A stretch of 64,000 bases of DNA from Flavisolibacter ginsenosidimutans (lineage in GTDB: Bacteria; Bacteroidota; Bacteroidia; Chitinophagales; Chitinophagaceae): NCBI RefSeq assembly GCF_007970805.1, contig NZ_CP042433.1:1054001-1118000 (forward strand). Reading direction: 5' to 3'. A model generated the notes under the pieces. It did not search any database. It was not told where the DNA came from and worked only from the letters and a program-made list of their open reading frames with translations. Positions 43,878 to 52,909 of the stretch are shown in pieces (position 1 is the stretch's first letter; each line of letters opens with the position of its first letter). A program made the translations under genes and the position numbers.

Positions 43878-44978
43878 ATGACGCCTGAAAACAGTTTCGC
43901 CGAAGAAGAACAGCAAAAGGTATTGATTGCCGGCTGGTTCAGCTTTGAACACGGCCACGCTACTGGCGGCGATATTTTAGCGTTGGAAGTTACCCGTGAA
44001 TGGCTGCGCGACGCAGGATATGTTAACTGCGACATTGCTTTCGATCCGCCGTTTGCCGGCGGCGTGAACTGGCGTACGGTTGATGCAAAAGCCTATTCGC
44101 ACGTCATTTTTGTTTGCGGCCCGTTTGAGCAAAAAATATACGAAGCCGAATTTCTTGCCCACTTTTCTTCCTGCCGCTTAGTGGGATTAAATCTTAGCAT
44201 ACCGGCGCACCTGAGCGAGTGGAATCCTTTTGATCTTTTGTACGAACGCAACAGCACCAAAGCCGTCCGGCCCGATATGGTTTTTTTATCAAAGAGAGCG
44301 AAGGTTCCCGTTGTGGGTGTTTGCCTGGTTGAACCTTATCCCGGTGGCTTGGACAGAGAGGCTAACGAAGCCATTCAACGTCTCGTTGATTCCCGCGAGG
44401 TTGCTGTGGTTTACATTGACACAAGGCTTGACGTGAACGGCACGCATTTACGCACACCCGCGGAAATTGAATCGTTGATTGCGAGAGTGGACGTGTTGCT
44501 TACAACACGTTTGCACGGTGCGGTGATGGCTATCAAAAACGGCGTGCCGGTTGTGCCCATTGATCCGGAAGCCGGCGGTGCTAAAATTGTTGATCAAATG
44601 AAAAGAATCGGCTGGCCATTTGTGTTTACCGCCGATGCCTTGAATGACGAAGCACTGACTAAAGCCTTTGATTATTGCTTCACGGAGGAAGCTCGTACAA
44701 AGGCACAAGCCTGCCGGCTATTTGCAATTGAAACGCTGGAAGAAACACGAAAGGATTTTATCAGCCAGCTAAACAGCAACGGTTCGCTGGAAGAAAATTT
44801 TTTATTGCGAACGAAAAAGAACAAAAGGCCGGCTTGGGCCGAAACCTTGTTGAAAGAAGCGGCACAAACCGAAACCGCGAGTAAAAAAAACAAAGCAAAA
44901 AGCCTGGCGAAGAAAGCTGTTCTCCTGCTTCTTCCGGGCATCGTTTTTTATGCTGCTAAACGAATGCGAAGGCGCTAA
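43878..44978 (+). CDS. Polysaccharide pyruvyl transferase family protein
   Basis: A 366-residue cytoplasmic enzyme. The N-terminal part has IAGWFSFEHGHATGGDILALEV, the loop of the family's first Rossmann half, and the C-terminal half has the hallmark LLTTRLHGAVMAIKNGVPVVPID. A charged tail (about 310-360) ends in a short hydrophobic stretch KKAVLLLLPGIVFYAAKRMRRR that may bind the membrane. The family adds ketal pyruvate to sugars of surface polysaccharide. It is near other polysaccharide genes but convergent with them. Confidence 0.88.
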   Translation: MTPENSFAEEEQQKVLIAGWFSFEHGHATGGDILALEVTREWLRDAGYVNCDIAFDPPFAGGVNWRTVDAKAYSHVIFVCGPFEQKIYEAEFLAHFSSCRLVGLNLSIPAHLSEWNPFDLLYERNSTKAVRPDMVFLSKRAKVPVVGVCLVEPYPGGLDREANEAIQRLVDSREVAVVYIDTRLDVNGTHLRTPAEIESLIARVDVLLTTRLHGAVMAIKNGVPVVPIDPEAGGAKIVDQMKRIGWPFVFTADALNDEALTKAFDYCFTEEARTKAQACRLFAIETLEETRKDFISQLNSNGSLEENFLLRTKKNKRPAWAETLLKEAAQTETASKKNKAKSLAKKAVLLLLPGIVFYAAKRMRRR

Positions 44979-45001
44979 ATCCTGCGTTCAACGGAACAAA
45001 T

Positions 45002-46012
45002 TCAGGAAGCAAAGGTCTTTTTTAAGAAAGAGTCAAAGGCTTCTTCATTCCAATTCAATACCTGGTAACGGCCAAGTTTGTGAGGAGGTGAATAAGACAT
45101 TGCGGGCTCTGGCATTGTGGTAAACGCAGCGGTAAGTTTCAGGTCTTTGGCAAGGGCAAGCGTATCATCGTTAAAACGTCCGTGCGGGTAAGACAAGATA
45201 GTGATTGGATAACCGCAAACTTGTTCTAATATCTTTTTATTTTCTTCCAGCTCCTTTTGCTGAAAAGCGAAAGAATGATCGGATAAAACAGGATGCGTAT
45301 GCGTGTGCAAACCAATTTGGAAAAGCGTTTGACGGCTCATGTCTTTCAAATTTATAATTGTCATTGGCATTGAATCGTGCAGGGTCATTTTCATTCCACC
45401 AATCATTTCCTTCAATTGAACAAGCGATGCTTCAATCTCACTTTGCGGCAAGGAGCGCATCTTTTCCCACAATGAAAAATAAAGCCGGCAGCGTTGCGTT
45501 GGCGGCTCATCTGACCAAATCCATTCCTTTTGTTTGGCTTCCTGTCCGGACGTCAATGTGCCGCCGTTTTCCAATTCACAAACAATCTTCGTTCCGGCTA
45601 TTTCTAACAAAAAAGGCGAAGGAAGTTTTGGTGCCGAAAAAATAATTTCCTGTAATTCATCCCACCAATAAGGCTTTGCTGTTTGCAAAGAATGCGTGGT
45701 AATAAAAAACGTTGCCGGGCAACGATACTTTTCAAGCAGTGGCTTTGCCGTTGTAAAATTGTCTAAATAACCATCGTCAAACGTAATGCAAACGCGGTTT
45801 TTTCCCAATCGCCAGCGAGGATTTTGCTTCAACAATTGCTGCGGTGTAATGACCTTGTATTTCTTCCTTAATAATTTTAGCTGCGCTTCAAAATTCTCTG
45901 GCGAAACAGCCAACTGCCAGGGATCGGCTTCTACATTTGCTACGCGGTGATACATCAGCACCACCACTTTTGGAGAACGTAAAAATCTTTTTACGAATTG
46001 ACGCAGGTTCAT
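45002..46012 (-). CDS. Polysaccharide deacetylase (NodB, CE4)
   Basis: A 336-residue protein. NodB-fold motifs: TFDDGYLDN (motif 1, with metal Asp), HTHTHP (motif 2, metal His pair) and LSYPHG (motif 3). A Trp-rich middle insert (about 115-215) between motifs 1 and 2 is longer than usual. The N-terminal RFLRSPKVVVLMYHRVA lacks a signal peptide, so it works in the cytoplasm or is retained at the membrane. Such enzymes deacetylate GlcNAc-containing glycans or lipid-linked sugars. Its ATG overlaps the stop of the GT2 gene (ATGA), which shows translational coupling. Confidence 0.88.
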   Translation of the reverse strand: MNLRQFVKRFLRSPKVVVLMYHRVANVEADPWQLAVSPENFEAQLKLLRKKYKVITPQQLLKQNPRWRLGKNRVCITFDDGYLDNFTTAKPLLEKYRCPATFFITTHSLQTAKPYWWDELQEIIFSAPKLPSPFLLEIAGTKIVCELENGGTLTSGQEAKQKEWIWSDEPPTQRCRLYFSLWEKMRSLPQSEIEASLVQLKEMIGGMKMTLHDSMPMTIINLKDMSRQTLFQIGLHTHTHPVLSDHSFAFQQKELEENKKILEQVCGYPITILSYPHGRFNDDTLALAKDLKLTAAFTTMPEPAMSYSPPHKLGRYQVLNWNEEAFDSFLKKTFAS

Positions 46013-47658
46013 AAAACTGGCTTTGCGGCTCTGGCGGTGATTATGACTTGGTAATGCGGATCGTGTGCGTCCATTTCTTCCTTCTTCATTTCGGGCAAAC
46101 CCATGCCGTATAAAAAAGCAGTGGCTACAAGTACGTTTCCAAAGGTTTCCGTTTGGACATAATCAGCCGGAAAAACTTCTTTCAACATTCGATTTATCGC
46201 AGCTTGTGTATATGCCCAATACCAGTAGTCGTGCCATTCGCCGCGGTCAATGTGCGTGATGCCGGGCACAGTTAGCAGCAGCACGCCGCCGGGTTTTAAA
46301 ATGCGATAACAAGTGTGCAAGGCATCAACATGGTTGTAAATAAGATGAAGCGTTTGTGTAAGCACAATGCAATCAAACGTGTTGCCTGGCAACTGGGGTG
46401 CATTGCTCAAATCGCCAATAAAAGTGGCTTTTGCATTGTTGTCTTCTACGTGCAATACATCGCTTTTTATAACCTTATCGCCGCCGAAGCGAAGCGTGTA
46501 TTCGTTGTCGCCAATTTCCAGCACACGGCCTTTGATGTCTGCTGCGTTCTTTGCTAAAAAATTTTCAATGTAGTATCGGTCAACGGGGCCGCCTCTCTCG
46601 TAACCGAAGTTTGTACTAAAAGGTTGTGTGGTATTAAAGTCACCGCGGCGAATTTTACCCGTTGCGGGTTTGTAGCCTTTGTAAAAACCGTTGCTGTGCA
46701 ACAACGAAAGAAGGATTGCCGGTGTTTTTCTTCTAATGAATGATTTGATGCCCATACGCAATTTTAGAGTTGTGTAATCAAGAAACAAACGCTTGCCACA
46801 GGCAAACAAACTAAGCAAGTCCTGCCTTCGTTTTTTATCAATCCGGAGAAAAGATTCTTTTAAAAGTTGAGCGTGAAGCTCGCTGCCGTAATAGGATTTC
46901 CAAAACAACATTCCTTTTGCAGATTGTTTCCTTTCTTCTTCGTTTTGCAAAAACGGCAGTTGCCGCTGCATCACTTTTAATCCGGTTTCTATCATCAACG
47001 AAACATTGCCCGACATGTTTTCGGAATGCTTGCGGTAAGCGGCCACCTTGTGTTGGTGATAAACAACAGGATGATTGCGGGTGATTTTTAAAAACAAGTC
47101 ATAATCTTCGCAGGCCTTTAAGTTTGTGTCAAAACGAAACTTGTCAAACACCCACCGGCGGTAAAACACAGCGGCGTGCATGGCGATAAAATTGTGAACA
47201 AGAAGATGACCGTAATGCTTTTGGGCAATGTCCTGTTTTTCTTTCGACGGCAATTCTTCGTTTTTCTCGTTCAGCTTTATGTGCGTACCGTAAGCAAAGG
47301 CGGCGTCATGATTTGCTTCCAGGGCTGCAACGCTTTTGCTAAACGCATTTTCCAAAAACCAATCATCGGCATCTAAAAACACAAGGTATTCACCCGTGCT
47401 GTGATCAATGCCGGTGTTGCGTGCGGCAGAAAGTCCCGTGTTGGTTTGGTACACGTATTTTATGTCAGGAAACCGGGCCACGACTTCTTTTGTGTTATCG
47501 GTTGAGCCGTCATCAACCACGATTATTTCTTTGTTGGCATAATCTTGCTGCATAGCACTGCTAATGGCTTGCGGCAAATAGTGCGCATGATTATATGAAG
47601 TGATGATGACAGAAAGCCGCTTGGGTTCGGACACTTGTTTTGGTTTGTTGATTGGCAA
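46009..47658 (-). CDS. GT2 glycosyltransferase fused to a SAM methyltransferase
   Basis: A 549-residue cytoplasmic fusion. Residues about 15-240 are a GT-A (GT2) transferase: SVIITSYNHAHYL, EIIVVDDGSTDNTKE, GLSAARNTGI and the metal motif FLDADDWF. Residues about 350-530 are a Rossmann methyltransferase (GRVLEIGDNEY, FDCIVLTQTLHLI, RILKPGGVLLLTVPG). The two halves join through a basic helical linker. Presumably it adds a sugar and then methylates it or caps the chain (inference). The first codon is TTG at 47658; GTG at 47634 (MSEPKRLSVI) is an equally plausible start. First gene of an operon with the deacetylase. Confidence 0.85.
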   Translation of the reverse strand: MPINKPKQVSEPKRLSVIITSYNHAHYLPQAISSAMQQDYANKEIIVVDDGSTDNTKEVVARFPDIKYVYQTNTGLSAARNTGIDHSTGEYLVFLDADDWFLENAFSKSVAALEANHDAAFAYGTHIKLNEKNEELPSKEKQDIAQKHYGHLLVHNFIAMHAAVFYRRWVFDKFRFDTNLKACEDYDLFLKITRNHPVVYHQHKVAAYRKHSENMSGNVSLMIETGLKVMQRQLPFLQNEEERKQSAKGMLFWKSYYGSELHAQLLKESFLRIDKKRRQDLLSLFACGKRLFLDYTTLKLRMGIKSFIRRKTPAILLSLLHSNGFYKGYKPATGKIRRGDFNTTQPFSTNFGYERGGPVDRYYIENFLAKNAADIKGRVLEIGDNEYTLRFGGDKVIKSDVLHVEDNNAKATFIGDLSNAPQLPGNTFDCIVLTQTLHLIYNHVDALHTCYRILKPGGVLLLTVPGITHIDRGEWHDYWYWAYTQAAINRMLKEVFPADYVQTETFGNVLVATAFLYGMGLPEMKKEEMDAHDPHYQVIITARAAKPVL

Positions 47659-47812
47659 ATGACGTTGATTTACTCGGTGCGTTCAACGGCACCGAAGCGA
47701 ATGTAAAAAACTTCTTCGGCGGAAAATGCAAGTTGCCTTAATCGTTCGCAAAAATGCAAATCAGCTTTTCAGTTTGTGGACTTACTGTGTTCTTACATTA
47801 AGCCCGGCACGT

Positions 47813-47820
47813 TATATTTG
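47813..47820 (+). promoter_or_regulatory. -7 promoter box TATATTTG for the RDD gene
   Basis: Exact TAnnTTTG only four bases from the ATG at 47825. The mRNA is expected to start at or within a few bases of the ATG. Confidence 0.72.
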
Positions 47821-47824
47821 AGAA

Positions 47825-48643
47825 ATGAGCGTTGTTCGCGTAGCCACAAATTTTAATATAGACATTGAGTTTACCGCTCCGCCTTTTCACCGGCGCCTGG
47901 CTGCTTGGGTGATAGACATTGTGGTGCTGATTTTTTACGTGATCGTCGCTTCAAAATTTCTTTCCTGGTTTAGCGATCAATTGGGTTACTCCGAAAAAAA
48001 CGACGTGATGCGTTGGGCGGTAACGATGTTGGCGACATTGCCCTTTTTGCTTTATCACGTGGTGATGGAAGCCACCATGAACGGTCAAAGCGTCGGCAAA
48101 AAAATCATGGGCATCAAAGTGATTTCTGAAAACGGCGGCCGGCCATCGCTTGGGCAATTCATCATTCGTTGGCTCATTCGCACTTCCGATTACATGCTGC
48201 TCATCATCATTATCGTGATGGTGATTTTAAGTTCAAGCGGCATGGCATTGGAAACCGAAACTTACATGGCTCTTTCGGGTGCGGTTGCCCTTTTGCTCAT
48301 TGATTTAATTCTTGTAAACACACGCAAACAACAAAGACTCGGCGATATTCTGGCGCATACGGTTCTCATTAACACCAAGCAAAGAGAAAGGCTTACCGAT
48401 ACGGTTTTTTTAGAAGTGGCTGATACCTATGTGCCGCGCTATCCACAAATTATGCGGTTAAGCGATAGAGACATTAACTCACTAAAAGGCATCATTGACA
48501 TGGCCCGCAAACACAGGGACCACAACATGGCCTTTATGGCCGCTGAAAAAATCAAAGGCCATTTACAAATTGAAACAACCCTTGAACCAATAGAGTTTCT
48601 GGAAATACTGCTAAAGGATTACAATTATCTTTCAACCAATTGA
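47825..48643 (+). CDS. RDD family membrane protein
   Basis: A 272-residue inner-membrane protein. The RDD domain is at about 20-190, with the eponymous Arg/Asp in FHRRLAAWVIDIVVLI, the second conserved motif SVGKKIMGIKVISENG, and RLGDILAH. The C-terminal 80 residues are cytoplasmic (SDRDINSLKGIIDMARKH and so on), which I have seen as a conserved extension in Bacteroidota. Function of the family is unclear; some are Na+/H+ antiporters or small-molecule channels. It is convergent with proS. Confidence 0.87.
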   Translation: MSVVRVATNFNIDIEFTAPPFHRRLAAWVIDIVVLIFYVIVASKFLSWFSDQLGYSEKNDVMRWAVTMLATLPFLLYHVVMEATMNGQSVGKKIMGIKVISENGGRPSLGQFIIRWLIRTSDYMLLIIIIVMVILSSSGMALETETYMALSGAVALLLIDLILVNTRKQQRLGDILAHTVLINTKQRERLTDTVFLEVADTYVPRYPQIMRLSDRDINSLKGIIDMARKHRDHNMAFMAAEKIKGHLQIETTLEPIEFLEILLKDYNYLSTN

Positions 48644-48674
48644 CGTGCGTTTGCCTTTGCCATCATCCTTTTCG

Positions 48675-50153
48675 TTAATAAGCCCGCGCAAAAATTACCC
48701 GCTGGCTCGACGGCCTGCCCGTTAAAATGCAACGGCCTTCTTCCTTTTTGTTGTGAAGCGGAATGCAACGGATGGTGGCCTTGGTTTTTTCTTTGATGGC
48801 TTCTTCGGTTTCGGCGGTGCCGTCCCAATGTGCCGAAAGAAAGCCGGGCTTTTCGTCCAGCAGTCTTACAAACTCATTCCAGTTGTCCACTTCAATTGTA
48901 TTTTCTTCTCTGAACTTTAAGGCACGGTTGTACAAGTTCTGTTGAATTTCTTCCAGAAGGTTTATGATGTAGGTTTCTATGCCTTCCAGCGGAACGGATG
49001 TTTTTTCTTTTGTATCGCGACGCGCTACTTCGACAACGCTGGCCCCCAGATCCCTTGCGCCAAGCGCAATGCGCACGGGCACGCCCTTTAATTCGTATTC
49101 CGCAAACTTCCATCCCGGCCTTGTGTTCTCGTTGTCATCGTATTTTACGCGAATGCCAGCCGCTTTAAATTTCTTTATCAATTCATCGGCCTTCTCGCCT
49201 ATTTGTGTTTTTTGTTCTTCGCCTTTGTAAATGGGAACAATAACAACTTGCAACGGCGCAATACGCGGCGGCAAAACCAACCCGCTGTCATCGCTATGTG
49301 CCATTACAAGCGCACCAATCAATCGCGTACTTACACCCCATGACGTAGCCCAAACGTATTCTTGTTTGTTTTCCTTGCTTAAAAATTTTACGTCAAATGC
49401 CTTTGCAAAGTTTTGCCCGAGGAAGTGCGAAGTGCCGGCCTGCAAAGCTTTTCCGTCCTGCATCAGGGCTTCAATGCAGTAGGTTTCTTCGGCGCCGGCA
49501 AAACGTTCGCCGGGTGTTTTAATGCCCCGAATAACGGGAAGCGCCATGAAGTCTTCGGCAAAGGTGGCATACACTTCCAGCATCTTTTCTGTTTCTTCAA
49601 TGGCTTCTTCCTTTGAAGCGTGTGCGGTATGTCCTTCCTGCCAAAGAAATTCAGCCGTTCGCAAAAACAAACGTGTACGCATTTCCCAACGCACCACGTT
49701 AGCCCATTGGTTAATGAGAATCGGCAGGTCGCGGTAGGATTGAATCCAATCTTTGTACGTGTTCCAGATGATGGCTTCAGAAGTTGGTCGCACCACCAAT
49801 TCTTCTTCCAGCTTTGCTTCGGGGTCAACCATCAATTTACCCGGCGACGAAGGATCGGTTTTTAACCGGTAGTGCGTTACCACCGCACATTCTTTGGCAA
49901 AGCCTTCTGCATTTTTTTCTTCGGCTTCAAACAAACTTTTTGGAACAAACAAAGGAAAGTAAGCGTTCTGGTGGCCGGTTTCTTTAAACATGCGGTCCAA
50001 CTGGTCTCGCATGTTTTCCCACAGCGCAAAGCCATAGGGTTTTATCACCATGCAGCCGCGAACTGCGGAATAATCTGCAAGACTGCCTTTTATGATGAGA
50101 TCATTGTACCACTGCGAGTAATCTTCCGAACGTGACGTCAACTCTTTGCTCAT
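48675..50153 (-). CDS. proS: Prolyl-tRNA synthetase (eukaryotic/archaeal-type)
   Basis: A 492-residue class II synthetase that charges tRNA-Pro. Motif 1 is near [20 protein letters not shown], motif 2 is [24 protein letters not shown] and motif 3 is [22 protein letters not shown]. The anticodon domain and the C-terminal zinc-like domain end in the conserved RVIFARAY. The absence of the INS editing insertion between motifs 2 and 3 and the short C-terminal domain mark the ProS type common in Bacteroidota. Length and motifs are intact. Confidence 0.96.
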   Translation of the reverse strand: MSKELTSRSEDYSQWYNDLIIKGSLADYSAVRGCMVIKPYGFALWENMRDQLDRMFKETGHQNAYFPLFVPKSLFEAEEKNAEGFAKECAVVTHYRLKTDPSSPGKLMVDPEAKLEEELVVRPTSEAIIWNTYKDWIQSYRDLPILINQWANVVRWEMRTRLFLRTAEFLWQEGHTAHASKEEAIEETEKMLEVYATFAEDFMALPVIRGIKTPGERFAGAEETYCIEALMQDGKALQAGTSHFLGQNFAKAFDVKFLSKENKQEYVWATSWGVSTRLIGALVMAHSDDSGLVLPPRIAPLQVVIVPIYKGEEQKTQIGEKADELIKKFKAAGIRVKYDDNENTRPGWKFAEYELKGVPVRIALGARDLGASVVEVARRDTKEKTSVPLEGIETYIINLLEEIQQNLYNRALKFREENTIEVDNWNEFVRLLDEKPGFLSAHWDGTAETEEAIKEKTKATIRCIPLHNKKEEGRCILTGRPSSQRVIFARAY

Positions 50154-50365
50154 TTTTCGTTTCCAATTTTGTGGGCCTTTGTTTGCTGTTAATTTTTGTT
50201 TTTGGGCGTAACCTTTCAGCAGCGTTTGCGTAATAAAATCAGTCTGATTGATAAAACCCGAATGACAAAAACCGCACGGCCAATTATTGATTTTTGTTTA
50301 ACAGGAAATTGATAGAAATTTACTGTGCGATGGCAAAAATAACATTCACCGCTAAATCATCTGCC

Positions 50366-51073
50366 ATGAAACTTTATTTACCCTTGCTTGCTTCTGTTAT
50401 CGCTTTTGGTTCTTGCTCTACCGCATACAAAACCGGGCAAACTCCAGACGACGTTTATTTCTCACCCGCCCGTGAAAAGGACGAATACGTTCGGGTAGAA
50501 AAGAACGATGACCGTCAGTACCGTGACGACGAAAACTACCGCGAAGACCGTTATCTGCGGATGAAAACGAGTTACCGCCGCTATTTGGTTTTAGATGATT
50601 ACGACTACTACACGGGCAGCAACTATTACGGCAATTATGATCTTTACCGTTACAACAACTGGGGTTATTATAACCGCTGGTACGTTACGCCGCCTTTTTA
50701 CACTTCTTACTATTACAATCCCTATTATTACAATCCTTATTACAGTCATCCTTATTATTCCGGCGTGGTATTGGGCAATGTACAGCGGCCTGTTTATACT
50801 AAGCCGCGAGGAACGAATCTGAACACGTATTATCCAAACAGCGATTCGTACAACTCCAACAACTCAAGAGTCAGAACCTATAACACATCCAACAGCAACG
50901 ACAATTACCGCAACAGCGGCACCAACGCAGGCGGTTTTTTGCGTAACACGTTCGGATCGGGCAACAGCAATACGAGTTCGCAATCCTCGAGCAACACAAG
51001 TTCATCAAGCAGTTCGTCTTCTTCGGGCAGTTCTTCCAGCGGAAGCAGCAGCGCACCGGTACGGAAATTTTAA
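50366..51073 (+). CDS. Tyr/Asn-rich lipoprotein with a Ser-rich tail
   Basis: A 235-residue lipoprotein. Signal MKLYLPLLASVIAFGSC (lipid Cys17) sets the start at 50366, not 50294. After a charged part (about 30-65), residues 70-140 are very rich in Tyr and Asn (YYTGSNYYGNYDLYRYNNWG, YNPYYYNPYYSHPYYSG), and the C-terminus is mostly Ser/Asn/Gly (about 190-230). Such low-complexity surface proteins are common in Chitinophagaceae; function is unknown. A dispersed repeat begins on its stop codon at 51071. Confidence 0.7.
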   Translation: MKLYLPLLASVIAFGSCSTAYKTGQTPDDVYFSPAREKDEYVRVEKNDDRQYRDDENYREDRYLRMKTSYRRYLVLDDYDYYTGSNYYGNYDLYRYNNWGYYNRWYVTPPFYTSYYYNPYYYNPYYSHPYYSGVVLGNVQRPVYTKPRGTNLNTYYPNSDSYNSNNSRVRTYNTSNSNDNYRNSGTNAGGFLRNTFGSGNSNTSSQSSSNTSSSSSSSSSGSSSSGSSSAPVRKF

Positions 51074-51103
51074 CCGCAGATTACCCTGATTTGAAAAGGA
51101 TGG
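51071..51103. repeat. CCGCAGATTA-type repeat on the lipoprotein stop codon
   Basis: TAACCGCAGATTACCCTGAT followed by TTGAAAAGGATGG. It begins with the TAA that ends the preceding gene. Related to 12113-12155. Confidence 0.45.
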
Positions 51104-51175
51104 TCGGGATGTTTTACAGCAAAATTCATCTCCTGTTTTTATAATGCCCTTAATCGAAACAGTAAACAGCCTTTT

Positions 51176-52717
51176 ATGAAACGAATTATACTTTGCTTCT
51201 CTTGTTGCCTTTCAACCGCAATGCTTTTTGCTCAAACACCCGAGGATGCACTGCGTCTCTCGTGGAATGTGCAAAGCGGAACCGCACGAGCACAAGCCAT
51301 TGGCGGTGCGATGGGTTCTCTTGGCGGCGACATTACTTCAACTTTTGTAAACCCCGCCGGCCTTGGCTTTTACCGCACCGGTGATGTGGTGTTCACGCCT
51401 TCGTACAGCTTCGGAAAAACAAGGGCTGATTACCTTGGCCGAAGAACAGACAGCGCTACAAACAAATTTGCCATCGGCACCTCCGGCGTTGTTTGGGGAG
51501 GCAACGATCACGGAAAAACCCGTAGTTCTGCCATTAGTCTTGCCATAAACCAAACCGGCGATTTTAAAACAGATGTTCTTTACCGGGGACAGAATAACAG
51601 CAGTTCTTACTCGCAAAAGTTTTTAGAAGAAATCAGGAACGGAAATATAAAAGACGGGAATTCGGTTGCCTCGAATTTTCCTTTCGGCACTTCTCTCGCT
51701 TTCAATACATATTGGATTGATACAGTTGGCGGTGGCACAAACGGAAACTTTCAGTTTCAAAGTCGTGCGCCAATTTCCACCGGTTTGTTGCAGCAAAACA
51801 CCATTACTTCACGCGGCGGTGTTACCGAATTTGCTTTGGGTGTGGGTGTGAACCTGAATGATAAAGTGCTTGTTGGCGGTACGCTGGGCGTGCCGGTTAT
51901 GCGACTTGAAAGAGAAACAGAATTTGTTGAAGCCGATGCCACAAACAATGCAACAAACAAGTTTGATTATGCTATCTACAAACAAGGTCTGACAACAACA
52001 GGTGTTGGTGTGAATCTGAAAGGCGGCATTATTTACAAGCCACAGGAATTTTGGCGCATTGGCTTCGCATTCCATTCTCCTACCGTTTATAGTTTAACGG
52101 ATAAAAACACTGCTGAGATTACCACCAATACCGAGGGCTACAAAGGAACGCAAACACAACGGCTGGAAGATGTGACCGGCGCACCATCCCAGATAAGTTA
52201 TTTGCATCTTACACCCCTGAAATTGATCGGCAGCGTAGCGTATGTATTGCGCGAAATTCAGGACGTGACAAAACAACGCGGCTTTCTTACGGCCGATGTT
52301 GAATACGTTTCTTATCCAATGATGTCGTATTACGCAACCGACACCGAGAGCCAGCCCGCCGACCCGGAAACCAAAGCGTATTTCAAGTCGTTGAACAAAA
52401 CCATTAGCGATACCTACAAAGGCGCATTTAATTTAAGAGCCGGTGGCGAATTAAAATTTACAACGCTGATGGTTCGTGCCGGCGTGGCGTATTACGGTAA
52501 TCCTTACAAAAACATTCACGACGAAAAAGGAAACCGCTTGAATTTAAGCGGAGGCCTCGGATATCGGAACAAAGGATTTTTTATAGACGCAACGTATGTT
52601 TATTCGCTCAACAACGATGTTGACATTGCGTACCGTTTGCAAAGCGCTGCGTATTACAACGCAAGCCTGAAGAATACCGCCGGGAAAATTTTTTTAACTC
52701 TTGGTGTTAAGATTTAA
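51176..52717 (+). CDS. OmpP1/FadL-like outer-membrane transporter
   Basis: A 513-residue outer-membrane protein. Signal MKRIILCFSCCLSTAMLFAQ. The N-terminal plug begins ALRLSWNVQSGTARAQAIGGAM, then GSLGGDITSTFVNPAGLGFYRTGD, the classic OmpP1/FadL start. The rest is beta-strand rich (14-stranded barrel expected) and ends TAGKIFLTLGVKI. FadL proteins import long-chain fatty acids or other hydrophobic compounds. It is a single-gene unit with a terminator. Confidence 0.88.
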   Translation: MKRIILCFSCCLSTAMLFAQTPEDALRLSWNVQSGTARAQAIGGAMGSLGGDITSTFVNPAGLGFYRTGDVVFTPSYSFGKTRADYLGRRTDSATNKFAIGTSGVVWGGNDHGKTRSSAISLAINQTGDFKTDVLYRGQNNSSSYSQKFLEEIRNGNIKDGNSVASNFPFGTSLAFNTYWIDTVGGGTNGNFQFQSRAPISTGLLQQNTITSRGGVTEFALGVGVNLNDKVLVGGTLGVPVMRLERETEFVEADATNNATNKFDYAIYKQGLTTTGVGVNLKGGIIYKPQEFWRIGFAFHSPTVYSLTDKNTAEITTNTEGYKGTQTQRLEDVTGAPSQISYLHLTPLKLIGSVAYVLREIQDVTKQRGFLTADVEYVSYPMMSYYATDTESQPADPETKAYFKSLNKTISDTYKGAFNLRAGGELKFTTLMVRAGVAYYGNPYKNIHDEKGNRLNLSGGLGYRNKGFFIDATYVYSLNNDVDIAYRLQSAAYYNASLKNTAGKIFLTLGVKI

Positions 52718-52740
52718 AAAAGTTACCGCTAACAAAATGA

Positions 52741-52776
52741 AACTAAAAAGGCTGTTTTAGAACAGCCTTTTTAGTT
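52741..52776 (+). terminator. Terminator after the FadL-like gene
   Basis: AACTAAAAAGGCTGTT and AACAGCCTTTTTAGTT form a 16-bp perfect stem with loop TTAG; the T run lies in the stem's 3' arm. Confidence 0.94.
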
Positions 52777-52909
52777 TTCAAACAACAACTCAACTATGCC
52801 AAACCTGTTTAGTTGAGGACGTTTTTCTACATCAAACTTTTTGTTTTTTTAGAACGGCAGCGATTTGTCATAAAACCATTGCTGGCATGTAAATAGCAAG
52901 AATACAGGC

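Noticed and set aside
51140..51145. TATAAT before the FadL-like gene
   Set aside because: Matches the E. coli -10, not the Bacteroidota TAnnTTTG; likely chance in AT-rich spacer.
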